This document shows, in pieces, positions 44,186-52,441 of a DNA stretch of 64,000 nt (positions are counted from its first letter, which is position 1; each line of letters starts with the position of its first letter). Made by a program: the position numbers and the translations under genes. The DNA lies in contig CAKUQQ010000004.1 in NCBI GenBank assembly GCA_934675575.1, positions 62,001 through 126,000 on the forward strand, written 5' to 3'. A model generated the notes under the pieces. It was not told the DNA's origin. It ran no database searches and worked only from the letters and a program-made list of their open reading frames with translations. The stretch comes from an uncultured Muribaculaceae bacterium (GTDB taxonomy: Bacteria > Bacteroidota > Bacteroidia > Bacteroidales > Muribaculaceae).

Positions 44186-44250
44186 GCGTTGTGAACAAAC
44201 AACACAAAAACTGAAAATAAATATAACAAATAAAAAGACTCATTTGAATT

Positions 44251-45555
44251 ATGAAAAAAACTGACGTAAAGCCCGCTACCGGTAAGTTAGGTATCATGGT
44301 AGTTGGATTAGGTGCTGTTAGCACCACTTTCATGACTGGTGTTTTAATGGTACGCAAAGGCTTAGGCAAACCTGTGGGCTCAATGACCCAATATGACAAA
44401 ATCCGCGTATCTGCTGACTCTAAAGAATATTTGCACTACAAAGACATCGTTCCTATCGCTGATTTGAACGACATAGTGTTTGGCGCATGGGACGTTTATC
44501 CTGCCAACGCTTATGAGAGCGCATGCAACGCACACGTTCTCCAACCAAAGGACATCGAGCCAGTTAAAGACGAACTTGAGAAAATCGTTCCTATCAAGGC
44601 CGCTTTCGACAAGAACTATGCAAAGCGCCTCGACGGCAACAACGTGAAACAATGCAAAGACCGCTGGGACATGATGGAGCAAGTGCGCGAAGACATTCGC
44701 AACTTCAAGAAGACAACAGGTGTTGACCGCGTGGTTGTGCTCTGGGCAGCTTCTACCGAAATCTATGTTGCCCCCGACATGAAGTATCACGGAACAGTTG
44801 CTGCTCTTGAAGCCGCAATGAAAGCCGACGACACTGCCCACATCGCACCATCTATGTGCTATGCCTATGCAGCTCTGCAAGAGGATTGCCCATTCGTGAT
44901 GGGTGCTCCTAACACCACCGTTGACATTCCTGCCATGTGGCAACTCGCAGAAGAGAAGAAAGTGCCTATCGCAGGCAAGGACTTCAAGACTGGTCAAACT
45001 CTTGTTAAGTCAGGTTTCGCTCCTATCATCGGCACTCGTTGCCTCGGCTTGAACGGCTGGTTCTCTACCAACATTCTTGGCAACCGCGACGGTCTCGTGC
45101 TCGACGAGCCAGCTAACTTCCGCACAAAAGAGGTGAGCAAGCTCTCCACTCTTGAGACTATCCTCGAAGGCAGCAAGCAGCCAGACCTCTATGGCAACTA
45201 CTACCACAAAGTGCGCATCAACTACTACCCACCGCGCGACGACAACAAGGAAGGCTGGGACAACATCGACATCTTCGGCTGGTTGGGCTACCCAATGCAG
45301 ATTAAGATTAACTTCTTGTGCCGCGACTCTATCCTTGCAGCTCCTCTGTGCTTAGACCTCACACTCCTCATCGACCTCGCTCACCGCGCTGGCCGCTACG
45401 GCACTCAACGCTTCTTGAGCTTCTTCTTGAAGAGCCCTATGCACGACTACACTAAGGGCGAGGAAGCAGTTAACCACTTGTTCCAACAATACGTTATGCT
45501 CAAGAACGCTCTGCGCGAAATGGGCGGTTACGAAGCTTACGAGGCAATCGACTAA
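44251..45555 (+). CDS. myo-Inositol-1-phosphate synthase
   Basis: A 434-residue protein. It converts D-glucose 6-phosphate to 1L-myo-inositol 1-phosphate with NAD+ cycling. The Rossmann motif MVVGLGAVSTTFMTGVLM lies near residues 16-33. Family segments follow: VLWAASTEIY, PFVMGAPNTTVDIPAM, AGKDFKTGQTLVKSGFAP and the tetramerisation/catalytic region GWFSTNILGNRDG with SKLSTLETIL. Codon use is of the highly expressed type (GTT, GGT, GCT). In gut Bacteroidetes this enzyme feeds inositol-lipid synthesis. The lipid-type transferase cluster at 51.7-55.1 kb is the obvious partner in this window. Confidence 0.93.
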   Translation: MKKTDVKPATGKLGIMVVGLGAVSTTFMTGVLMVRKGLGKPVGSMTQYDKIRVSADSKEYLHYKDIVPIADLNDIVFGAWDVYPANAYESACNAHVLQPKDIEPVKDELEKIVPIKAAFDKNYAKRLDGNNVKQCKDRWDMMEQVREDIRNFKKTTGVDRVVVLWAASTEIYVAPDMKYHGTVAALEAAMKADDTAHIAPSMCYAYAALQEDCPFVMGAPNTTVDIPAMWQLAEEKKVPIAGKDFKTGQTLVKSGFAPIIGTRCLGLNGWFSTNILGNRDGLVLDEPANFRTKEVSKLSTLETILEGSKQPDLYGNYYHKVRINYYPPRDDNKEGWDNIDIFGWLGYPMQIKINFLCRDSILAAPLCLDLTLLIDLAHRAGRYGTQRFLSFFLKSPMHDYTKGEEAVNHLFQQYVMLKNALREMGGYEAYEAID

Positions 45556-45615
45556 TTAAAAACAAAAACGGAGACATCGCACTGGCTTCATAACAATAGC
45601 CAGTCACAATAAAAT

Positions 45616-45650
45616 AACACCCACCTGGGCAGTGCCCAAGTGGGTGTTTC
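45616..45650. terminator. Bidirectional terminator between the inositol-phosphate synthase and GHL10 genes
   Basis: A 15-bp stem with one mismatch (45616-45630 with 45634-45648) and a 3-nt loop, between convergent genes. Confidence 0.8.
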
Positions 45651-45680
45651 TTATATCCTTTTTTAGTCCTGCTGCGACAC

Positions 45681-47177
45681 TCACTTCAGCGTCACATTCA
45701 GGCGCGAGCCTCGGCTCTCGTTGTTGCAGCGGTCAAGCACCGTCACCACAAAGGTGTATTTGCCGCGCATGCTTGCCGGAACGGTATAGTGGCTATCTGG
45801 CGTGACCGCCTTTATGGCACTTGCATCATCGCAGTCCACCGCCTCTCCGTTCTTAAAGGCATACACCACAAAGTTGCGGGCTTCCTGCATGTGGTCTTTG
45901 GTGCGGCGAGTCTGCCATGACAGCACATTGTGGCCGCGTGCAGAGCCAAGCTTCAGTTTCTTCACCGGTTCCGGTTTCACACTGTCAATCCATGTGTAAG
46001 GCGGAATCAGGGCTATTGTGCTCTGCTGGTTGGTCTGAAGCGAGTCCATTATGCCCTTATAGTTTCCACACACGTCATACCCAGGCCACCAGATGTTGCC
46101 ATGCACATTGGGCAACTCTCGCGTCAGCCTTATCTTGTGGTCAAGCTGTGTGGGGTTGCCGCTGCCGTCTATGTCGGGATTATCCATCGTGCGGCGCACC
46201 GACTGGCCATAATACATGTGTCGCCCGTTGGCATGACCATTCCACCAGTGCGACAGCTCAAGCGTGCTTGCAGCCTTGGAGTCGAGAGCCCAGTAGAGCT
46301 GCGGAGCCATATAGTCCACCCAGCCCTCGGCAGTCCACTTGGGGCAGTCGGCATAAAGTGCGTCATAGCACTGCAAACCATTGGTCTCGCTTCCTGTGGG
46401 GTCGGTTGATTTGTTGCGCCAAATGCCAAACGGACTTATGCCCAGGCGCACCCACGGCTTGATTGCGCTTATGGTCTTGTGCAGCTGTTCTATCAGCAAA
46501 TCCACGTTGTGACGGCGCCAGTCGCCGCGATCCATGCCGTTGCCATATTTGGCGTATGATGCCGAGTCGGGAAAATCCACGCCCTTCACCGGATAAGGAT
46601 AGAAATAGTCGTCCATGTGAATGGCATCAATGTCATATTTCAGCAGTCCTTTCACCACCTCGTCTATGAAATTGCGGCTTTCTGGCAACCCTGGGTCAAA
46701 GTAGATTTTGCCGTCGGCATAGTGCAAGAACCACTCAGGGTGCTTGTAGTAAACATGATTTTTGGCTGGCATCTCGTCTTTGCCGGCAGTCACGCGATAA
46801 GGGTTAATCCATGCGTGCAGCTCCATGCCACGCTTGTGAGCCTCCACTATCATAAACAGAAGCGGATTCCACATGGGGTTAGGTGCCAAACCAGCCTTGC
46901 CGCTTATGTAGCGGCTCCAGGGTTCAAGGTCGCTCGGATAAGCGGCATCGGCTTGCGGCCTCACTTGCCATATTATGGCGTTGCAGCCAGCAGCCTTGAG
47001 TTTGTTGAGTTTGTCAATCAGATAAGCCTTGTTTTCGGCAGTGGTCATCTTGGCATACTGGTCTTGCCCTATGATGTGAAGCCAAGCTCCGCGAAACTCC
47101 AGTTTAGGATTCTTGGCAGCACCGTCAAAAGAGCCGAGCAGCAATGCCGCAAGCGCCAATTTCAATAGTGATTTCAT
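45681..47177 (-). CDS. Secreted GHL10-family glycosidase-like protein (DUF187)
   Basis: A 498-residue protein with a signal peptide (LLKLALAALLLGSFDGAAK). The GHL10 TIM barrel covers about residues 28-350 with EFRGAWLHI, GCNAIIWQVRPQADAAYPSDLEPWS, AWINPYRV, DPGLPESRNFI and AIHMDDYFYPYP. A C-terminal fibronectin-like domain follows (VKKLKLGSARGHNVLSWQTRRT). GHL10 enzymes are predicted to act on cell-envelope or host glycans; related proteins cleave de-acetylated peptidoglycan strands. The substrate here is unknown. It is transcribed on its own, convergent with the inositol-phosphate synthase gene. Confidence 0.9.
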   Translation of the reverse strand: MKSLLKLALAALLLGSFDGAAKNPKLEFRGAWLHIIGQDQYAKMTTAENKAYLIDKLNKLKAAGCNAIIWQVRPQADAAYPSDLEPWSRYISGKAGLAPNPMWNPLLFMIVEAHKRGMELHAWINPYRVTAGKDEMPAKNHVYYKHPEWFLHYADGKIYFDPGLPESRNFIDEVVKGLLKYDIDAIHMDDYFYPYPVKGVDFPDSASYAKYGNGMDRGDWRRHNVDLLIEQLHKTISAIKPWVRLGISPFGIWRNKSTDPTGSETNGLQCYDALYADCPKWTAEGWVDYMAPQLYWALDSKAASTLELSHWWNGHANGRHMYYGQSVRRTMDNPDIDGSGNPTQLDHKIRLTRELPNVHGNIWWPGYDVCGNYKGIMDSLQTNQQSTIALIPPYTWIDSVKPEPVKKLKLGSARGHNVLSWQTRRTKDHMQEARNFVVYAFKNGEAVDCDDASAIKAVTPDSHYTVPASMRGKYTFVVTVLDRCNNESRGSRLNVTLK

Positions 47178-47332
47178 TTTTCTTATAAAGTTGTTTTAGT
47201 TTATTACTCTTTTTCGTGCATCACGCTGTGCCACAGCAGCCGGCACAACCCTACAAAAATAGCATTTTAGGCACTACTCTGCAAAAAATCCGAATTCTTT
47301 CCTTACCTTTATGCCTAAAATAATGCTACCAT

Positions 47333-47341
47333 TATTTTTGC
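47333..47341 (+). promoter_or_regulatory. -7 promoter box of the hexapeptide acyltransferase gene
   Basis: TATTTTTGC, 38 bp before the ATG at 47380; it lies downstream of the alternative ATG at 47311 and so supports the shorter protein. Confidence 0.55.
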
Positions 47342-47379
47342 CGCACACGCGCAGCAACCAATTCTTTTTTCTTGTCATT

Positions 47380-47967
47380 ATGAAAGAATTATACATCTCA
47401 TTAAAGACCATTTTGGTGTTGCCCATATTTTCTGTTCTTTGGTTTCTATGTCCGTCAAAAAGCAAACCGCTACTGAAACAAGACATAGACAGTTGGAGAA
47501 AATGGAAAACCGTGAAGCAAGCCTCACCCATGCTGGCAGGAGCAAAACTGTTTGCCATGTTCCCCGAATTTCGCACACAATATTACTTCCGGGCCGGCAA
47601 ACTGTCACATTTGTTTTCATGGATAATCAAAGGCGAAACAAACCTTTACATCAACACAAAGCAAATAGGTGGCGGCTTCCTAATACAGCATGGCTTTGCA
47701 ACAATCATAACAGCCGACCGAATAGGCAGTAACTGCAAGGTTATGCAACAAGTGACAATAGGGTATAACGGTGACAAATGCCCCATAATCGGAGACAACG
47801 TGTTGATTTGTGCCGGAGCCAAAGTCATAGGTGGTGTCACCATTGGCAACAACTGCATTATCGGTGCAAACGCAGTTGTCGTGAAAGACGTTCCCTCCAA
47901 TAGTGTTGTCGGCGGCATTCCTGCAAAAGTCATCAAGCACGTTGACTTTGTTGACAACACGAAATAA
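47380..47967 (+). CDS. Hexapeptide-repeat acyltransferase (serine acetyltransferase-like)
   Basis: A 195-residue protein from the ATG at 47380. An N-terminal hydrophobic segment is followed by a helical region and a left-handed beta-helix (about residues 90-185) with IIGDNVLICAGAKVIGGVTIGNNCIIGANAVVVKDVPSNSVVGGIPAKVI. The motif HGFATIITADRIGSNCKVMQQVTIG resembles serine acetyltransferases (CysE). Short versions like this are often encoded in polysaccharide loci. The substrate (serine or a sugar) cannot be told; no glycan genes are nearby. Confidence 0.85.
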   Translation: MKELYISLKTILVLPIFSVLWFLCPSKSKPLLKQDIDSWRKWKTVKQASPMLAGAKLFAMFPEFRTQYYFRAGKLSHLFSWIIKGETNLYINTKQIGGGFLIQHGFATIITADRIGSNCKVMQQVTIGYNGDKCPIIGDNVLICAGAKVIGGVTIGNNCIIGANAVVVKDVPSNSVVGGIPAKVIKHVDFVDNTK

Positions 47968-48001
47968 TTTTTTATTCTCAACCACTAAAACAAAGCACAA
48001 T

Positions 48002-48487
48002 ATGATTCGATTTCGCACCTTTCTGCAAGCTATCTCCGTACTGGCATTGCTGCTCATGTCATCATGCTCACAATCAGTGAAACGCGATGGCCTGTGTTTC
48101 AACATAAGCGGTAGCGAAGCTACGGTATCAGCACCTGCAAGCTACAGCGTGAGCAGCGTCACCATACCCGAAGTCATCGTTTGCAGCGGCGACACCATTG
48201 CCGTCACAGCCATAGGCAGCGATGCGTTCAAAGGCTGCAAGAGCCTCACTTCGGTCACCATTCCACAAAGCGTTGTCGAAATCAGGCCAGGAGCATTCAG
48301 CGGTTGTGCACAGCTAAAGCAGATATTCTGCCGTATAGCAGCACCGCCAGCCATCGACTCAACCACATTTCAAGGTGTTGACCGCAGCCGATGCCAAATT
48401 TTTGTGCCAATGATGTGTGAGCCAAGTTACGAAAATGCCGACGAATGGCGCCAGTTCGCCATCGCCACCGACGCCAGTGCAATTTAA
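48002..48487 (+). CDS. Short BspA-like LRR_5 lipoprotein
   Basis: A 161-residue protein; the start at 48002 gives a lipoprotein signal (VLALLLMSSCSQ, Cys22), whereas the longer frame from 47903 does not. Two or three LRR_5 repeats follow (IGSDAFKGCKSLTSVTIP, IRPGAFSGCAQLKQI) and a closing module (SRCQIFVPMMCEPSYENADEWRQF). It ends two bases before the convergent stop of the next LRR protein. A 17-bp piece of its 3' end is repeated at 49938. Confidence 0.78.
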   Translation: MIRFRTFLQAISVLALLLMSSCSQSVKRDGLCFNISGSEATVSAPASYSVSSVTIPEVIVCSGDTIAVTAIGSDAFKGCKSLTSVTIPQSVVEIRPGAFSGCAQLKQIFCRIAAPPAIDSTTFQGVDRSRCQIFVPMMCEPSYENADEWRQFAIATDASAI

Positions 48488-48489
48488 TT

Positions 48490-49782
48490 TTAATTCATCA
48501 CTTTCAGCGACTTGCCACCCACTTTTACTATATATACACCACGGCCCGGCAATGCCACTCCAGTGTTTGTGCCGCGGTACACAAGCTGCCCTCCAGTGCC
48601 GTAAACAGAGATTTCATCGTCCTCGCCAGCACCGCTCACCATCAGAATTCCACAGCTGACCACAGCCCTGATGTTTACGCCTTGTCTGCCAGCAACGCCG
48701 TCAGCACCAACAACCGACGCCGGAAACATCTCCACTATGTGTTTGAATTTCTCCCAGCCCGATACATGAGGCCAATAAATTCCAGCTTTAAATTCCCTAT
48801 ATTTTTCATAAGACCCAAATGGAATCTGCAGCCATACGTTCTTGTAAACATCGTCTGAAAACAGCTGCTGCTTCATATTATAAGAAAGGTTTATAAAATT
48901 TGGAATCTCAGGAGGATCTTCGCTATAGCATTTTATCATGGAAATGTCTTCACAACCATAGAACTCACAGTTGCTCACATACTTGGTGTTGCTGGCTATT
49001 CTCACCTGTTTCAGTCCCTTGCAGCCAGCGAAAGAATAGCTCCCTTTTATAAGCGTCGAGTCTGACAACATGACGCTTTCCACTTTCTTTCCATTCAGAT
49101 ACAAGCTTGCTCCATTGTACAACGGATTTGATTTCGGCATAAAAAAGTTTATGTTTTTCCAAGCCTCCATGTCGCTAATTTTAACGGCCGACGTCTTGCA
49201 GTCAAAGGCAAATTCCCCAACATAAACAATTGAGGGTGGGATTGTTATTGTGTCAAATGTGCAATGCATAAATGTCCAATTCCCTATTGAATCCACGCCA
49301 TTGGGAATGTTAAGCGATGTCATTTTTTCTCCATTTAGCAACAATTCACAGTGATTGTTATAGAAAATATCATCACCGTTATCCACCCTACACCATGACG
49401 CCAGATCTGTTATTTTTATTTTTACATGACCTGTTCCCTCAAATGCCGAACCCCTGATAAGCCTAAGCGTATTTGGAATGGTCACTGAGGTGATTTCTCT
49501 GTTTGCAAATGTACATTGGTCAATGGCTGTCACAGCACATTTGAAACCATAAGAAGGTTCTACGGTATCCGGTATCACAATGTCTCCTTTATACCGGTGA
49601 ACGTCTGGATTTGGATTGGCACTCGGGTTCCCATTATATTTAAAATCATTGTCAACAGTCACCATTGCCGTGCGCCTAAACGAATCAATTCTATAATACA
49701 GACCGTTGATAAACACATTCGAGTGCCCAGAAATGCCAACAAACAAAAGCAATATAATTGCTATTAAACGACTATTTCTCAT
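48490..49782 (-). CDS. Secreted BspA-like LRR_5 protein with T9SS-type C-terminal domain
   Basis: A 430-residue protein with a signal peptide (LIAIILLLFVGISG). LRR_5 repeats cover most of the chain (FANREITSVTIPNTLRLI, IDSIGNWTFMHCTFDTITIP-like segments, GSYSFAGCKGLKQVRI). The end (DEISVYGTGGQLVYRGTNTGVALPGRGVYIVKV, then GGKSLKVMN) fits a type A T9SS sorting domain. It is expected to be exported by T9SS, cut by PorU and displayed on the surface. Its GC content is a little lower than its neighbours. The downstream end abuts the convergent LRR lipoprotein gene. Confidence 0.8.
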   Translation of the reverse strand: MRNSRLIAIILLLFVGISGHSNVFINGLYYRIDSFRRTAMVTVDNDFKYNGNPSANPNPDVHRYKGDIVIPDTVEPSYGFKCAVTAIDQCTFANREITSVTIPNTLRLIRGSAFEGTGHVKIKITDLASWCRVDNGDDIFYNNHCELLLNGEKMTSLNIPNGVDSIGNWTFMHCTFDTITIPPSIVYVGEFAFDCKTSAVKISDMEAWKNINFFMPKSNPLYNGASLYLNGKKVESVMLSDSTLIKGSYSFAGCKGLKQVRIASNTKYVSNCEFYGCEDISMIKCYSEDPPEIPNFINLSYNMKQQLFSDDVYKNVWLQIPFGSYEKYREFKAGIYWPHVSGWEKFKHIVEMFPASVVGADGVAGRQGVNIRAVVSCGILMVSGAGEDDEISVYGTGGQLVYRGTNTGVALPGRGVYIVKVGGKSLKVMN

Positions 49783-49968
49783 AACCGACTACATTTATGT
49801 TACTAATTCAAAAAAATCTTGTTATTTCCATTTGTCTTAGAAATTATTTTTTCCTAATATTCACGCAATAATAATATATTTCACCCAAAAGAACAAATTT
49901 ATTTTGTTAATCTTCAAGCTCATAACTACAGAAAATGCGCCACCGACGCCAGTGTGGTGGATTTTTTG

Positions 49969-49977
49969 TAATTTTGC
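49969..49977 (+). promoter_or_regulatory. -7 promoter box of the DMT transporter gene
   Basis: TAATTTTGC, 29 bp before the ATG at 50007; no clear -33 element. Confidence 0.55.
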
Positions 49978-50006
49978 ACACTGAAAGAAAGGATTTTTAG
50001 ACTGTT

Positions 50007-50888
50007 ATGTGGATTTTACTGGCAATCGGCTCGGCTCTAAGCCTGGGCTTCTATGACATATTCAAAAAGCTGTCGCTCAACGGCAACAATGTGGCATACG
50101 TTCTGTTTCTCAACACGCTGTTCTGTACCCTGTTGCTCTCGCCGGTGCAGCTTGAAGGCATCACATCTGGCACGTTTGGCTTTGGCACAGCCCACAACCA
50201 CCTGTTCATTCTCACCAAATCCGTCATAGTGCTCTCGTCGTGGGCACTCGGCTACATGGCCATAAAGCACTTGCCGCTCACCATCACAGGGTCGGTCAAC
50301 GCCACGCGCCCAGTCATGGTGCTCGTGGGCGCGCTATTGATATTTTCAGAACGTCTCAACCTGATGCAGTGGATTGGTATCACCCTCGGTTTCATGTCGC
50401 TGTTTGTCATAAGTCACATTGGTTCAAAAGAAGGTTTCTCGCTCAAGCACAGCAAGTGGCTGTGGCTCTGCATAGCCTCCACTTTCCTCGGTGCGGTCAG
50501 TGCGCTCTACGACAAGTTTCTCATGAAACGGTTCGATCCCATGCCTGTGCAAGCGTGGTACACCCTCTATCAGTGCCTGCTCATGGGCGTGGTGCTGCTC
50601 ATCATGAGGAGTAAGCCTGCCGCCAGCAATGCCGACCGCTTCCAGTGGCGCTGGAGCATACCGCTCATATCCGTTTTTATCACAGCAGGCGACCTGGCAT
50701 ACTTCTACGCCCTTTCAATCCCTGGCTCTATGGTGGCCATCGTGTCGATGATACGCCGCGGCAGCGTGTTTGTGTCATTCTGCTACGGAGCCATATTCCT
50801 GCATGAGAAAAACATCAAGATGAAACTCATCGACCTCATGGTGCTTCTGGCGGGACTCTCATTCATAATCATAGGGTCAATGGAATAA
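50007..50888 (+). CDS. EamA/DMT-superfamily transporter
   Basis: A 293-residue integral membrane protein with ten hydrophobic segments arranged as two EamA repeats (about residues 1-135 and 150-290). Pieces typical of the family are LPLTITGSVNATRPVMVLVGALLIFSERLN and the matching SIPGSMVAIVSMIRRGSVFVSFCYGAIFLHEKN. DMT proteins export metabolites such as amino acids or sugars; the substrate is not predictable. Single gene, followed by rpiB with its own promoter. Confidence 0.88.
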   Translation: MWILLAIGSALSLGFYDIFKKLSLNGNNVAYVLFLNTLFCTLLLSPVQLEGITSGTFGFGTAHNHLFILTKSVIVLSSWALGYMAIKHLPLTITGSVNATRPVMVLVGALLIFSERLNLMQWIGITLGFMSLFVISHIGSKEGFSLKHSKWLWLCIASTFLGAVSALYDKFLMKRFDPMPVQAWYTLYQCLLMGVVLLIMRSKPAASNADRFQWRWSIPLISVFITAGDLAYFYALSIPGSMVAIVSMIRRGSVFVSFCYGAIFLHEKNIKMKLIDLMVLLAGLSFIIIGSME

Positions 50889-50926
50889 ACCAACCTCGGC
50901 ATTACCACAATCACGCCATAAAGTAT

Positions 50927-50935
50927 TAACTTTGC
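50927..50935 (+). promoter_or_regulatory. -7 promoter box of rpiB
   Basis: TAACTTTGC, about 50 bp before the ATG at 50986. It excludes the upstream in-frame start at 50932. Confidence 0.6.
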
Positions 50936-50985
50936 AATATCAAAAGGCTCTTTTCCGAAAAAAAAGAAACAAACACCAACGCACT

Positions 50986-51447
50986 ATGGCATCTATACTA
51001 AAATCCGGACTGCCAGTGGCCATTTGCAGCGACCACGCAGGTTTTGAGGTCAAAAAACATATCATTAGCTATCTCACAGCGCAAGGCATTGCCGTTAAAG
51101 ACTTTGGCACCGACAGCGAAGCCAGCTGCGACTATCCCGACTATGCCCACCCATGCGCAACCGCCGTTGAGAGCGGCAAGTGCTATCCGGGAATAGCCGT
51201 GTGCGGCACAGGCGAGGGCATGGCAATGACCCTCAACAAGCACCAAGGCATAAGGGCCGCCCTGTGTTGGGACAAACCTATCGCCCAACTTGCACGCGAG
51301 CACAACGACGCCAACGTGCTTGTTTTGCCAGGGCGTTTTATCACGCCACAAAAAGCCATCGAATTGGTTGACACGTTCTTCAACACTGATTTCCTCGGAG
51401 GCCGCCACCAGCGCCGCATCAACAAAATTCCCCTCCCCCAAAAATAA
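50986..51447 (+). CDS. rpiB: Ribose-5-phosphate isomerase B
   Basis: A 153-residue protein of usual length. It interconverts ribose 5-phosphate and ribulose 5-phosphate in the pentose phosphate pathway. ICSDHAGFEVKKHI, DYPDYAHPCA, the catalytic AVCGTGEGMAMTLNKHQGIRAALC and ANVLVLPGRFI are all present. The start is set by the promoter at 50927 and by the family N-terminus. Confidence 0.95.
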   Translation: MASILKSGLPVAICSDHAGFEVKKHIISYLTAQGIAVKDFGTDSEASCDYPDYAHPCATAVESGKCYPGIAVCGTGEGMAMTLNKHQGIRAALCWDKPIAQLAREHNDANVLVLPGRFITPQKAIELVDTFFNTDFLGGRHQRRINKIPLPQK

Positions 51448-51493
51448 TCCGCACTCCCCACTCAATCAACCCGCCAGCTCCCGCTATTTTCCA

Positions 51494-51550
51494 CTACTAA
51501 TTACTCTATTACTAATAACCCTATTAGCAATAACTTTATTAGATCTATAA
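51494..51550. repeat. Degenerate 15-bp tandem repeat downstream of rpiB
   Basis: ATTACTAATAACCCT and ATTAGCAATAACTTT stand side by side, preceded by CTACTAATTACTCT and followed by a partial ATTAGATCT. The region 51448-51677 between rpiB and the convergent HAD gene holds no gene. Confidence 0.6.
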
Positions 51551-51677
51551 ACAACACACAGCCAAAGGTTTATCACACTTTTTCCATCACAAATCAAAGC
51601 AAAAAAATGCCCATTGCAAAGATGACAAACCCACTATGGAGTCGACAAACGTTGCAACAGGCAAAAATCGTTATTTT

Positions 51678-52385
51678 TCAGAATTCTATTTCATCAAGCA
51701 CTTGCTTGATTGATGAAATTTGGCAAGGGTGCGTTTGAGCGTCCTCGTCGGCAGTCCAGCCCTTGCCTTTCAGCCACAGAACCTGGCAACCAAGCGATTC
51801 GGCTGGCAAAATGTCTTTGCGCAAACTGTCACCTATCACCACCACATCGGCAGCCGGCAACTCCAGTGCGTCAACGCCAAGCCTAAACAGCGTGGGGTTT
51901 GGCTTACGTATTCCCACCACCGAACTCTCTATTATGCCCTTGAAGTATTGGCGTATATTATAGTCGCGCAGCACAGCGTCAACGTTGCCGTAGAAATTAG
52001 ACACAAGCATCATGGGATAATGCGCGCTCAGAGCCTCAAGCACCGGCCTTGCAGCCTCTATACACGTCTTGGCGGCATCATAGCAGTAGTCAGCCACCAC
52101 TTTGGTGTAGTTTTCCACATCGGCAGCAGCCACCAGCCCCTGCTCCACAAGGTTTGCCAACTCTATACGCACCTTCTTCAGCAAAAGCACATGGAAATTA
52201 TCTTGGGGCAATATGTGCCTCACCTTTGCCAATTCACGCTCGGCAGCCACATAGCAGTCGCGAAACTGCTCCTTAGTCACCGGCACGCCAGCAAGCAGAT
52301 AGCCGTTCCACAACACTTCACTCCAGTGCACACCACGACTGTCAAGAGTGCCGCCGTAGTCAAAAATCACGCCTTTAATCTTCAT
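51678..52385 (-). CDS. HAD-superfamily hydrolase-like protein in lipid-type cluster
   Basis: A 235-residue protein with HAD subfamily I layout: motif I VIFDYGGTLD near residues 6-15, a helical cap, motif II MMLVSNFYG, Lys in VGIRKPNPTLF, and motif IV VVIGDSLRKDI. In motif I the second Asp (DxD), which acts as general acid/base in phosphatases, is Gly here (D-Y-G-G-T). The nucleophile Asp9 remains. It is the last gene of a four-gene minus-strand unit (56-bp gap). By context it could be the phosphatase that finishes an inositol-phosphate or glycerol-phosphate lipid, but the changed motif makes this uncertain. Confidence 0.8.
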   Translation of the reverse strand: MKIKGVIFDYGGTLDSRGVHWSEVLWNGYLLAGVPVTKEQFRDCYVAAERELAKVRHILPQDNFHVLLLKKVRIELANLVEQGLVAAADVENYTKVVADYCYDAAKTCIEAARPVLEALSAHYPMMLVSNFYGNVDAVLRDYNIRQYFKGIIESSVVGIRKPNPTLFRLGVDALELPAADVVVIGDSLRKDILPAESLGCQVLWLKGKGWTADEDAQTHPCQISSIKQVLDEIEF

Positions 52386-52441
52386 TGTTTTTCATTAGTT
52401 GACATTACACACACAACATGATGGGCAAGCCACAGCCCTCA

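Larger units (their letters stand above)
43884..44250. other. Intergenic region between rlmN and the inositol-phosphate synthase gene
   Basis: It holds the rlmN terminator (43952-43993) and the promoter of the next gene (44178-44185). No open frame or structured RNA beyond these was recognised. Confidence 0.6.

Noticed and set aside
44189..44207. Rex-like sequence TTGTGAA...ACACAA before the inositol-phosphate synthase gene
   Set aside because: Half-site spacing and sequence do not fit the Rex consensus.
43884..44250. Riboswitch before the inositol-phosphate synthase gene
   Set aside because: Only a terminator for the upstream gene and a promoter with a ~60-nt leader; no aptamer-like structure seen.
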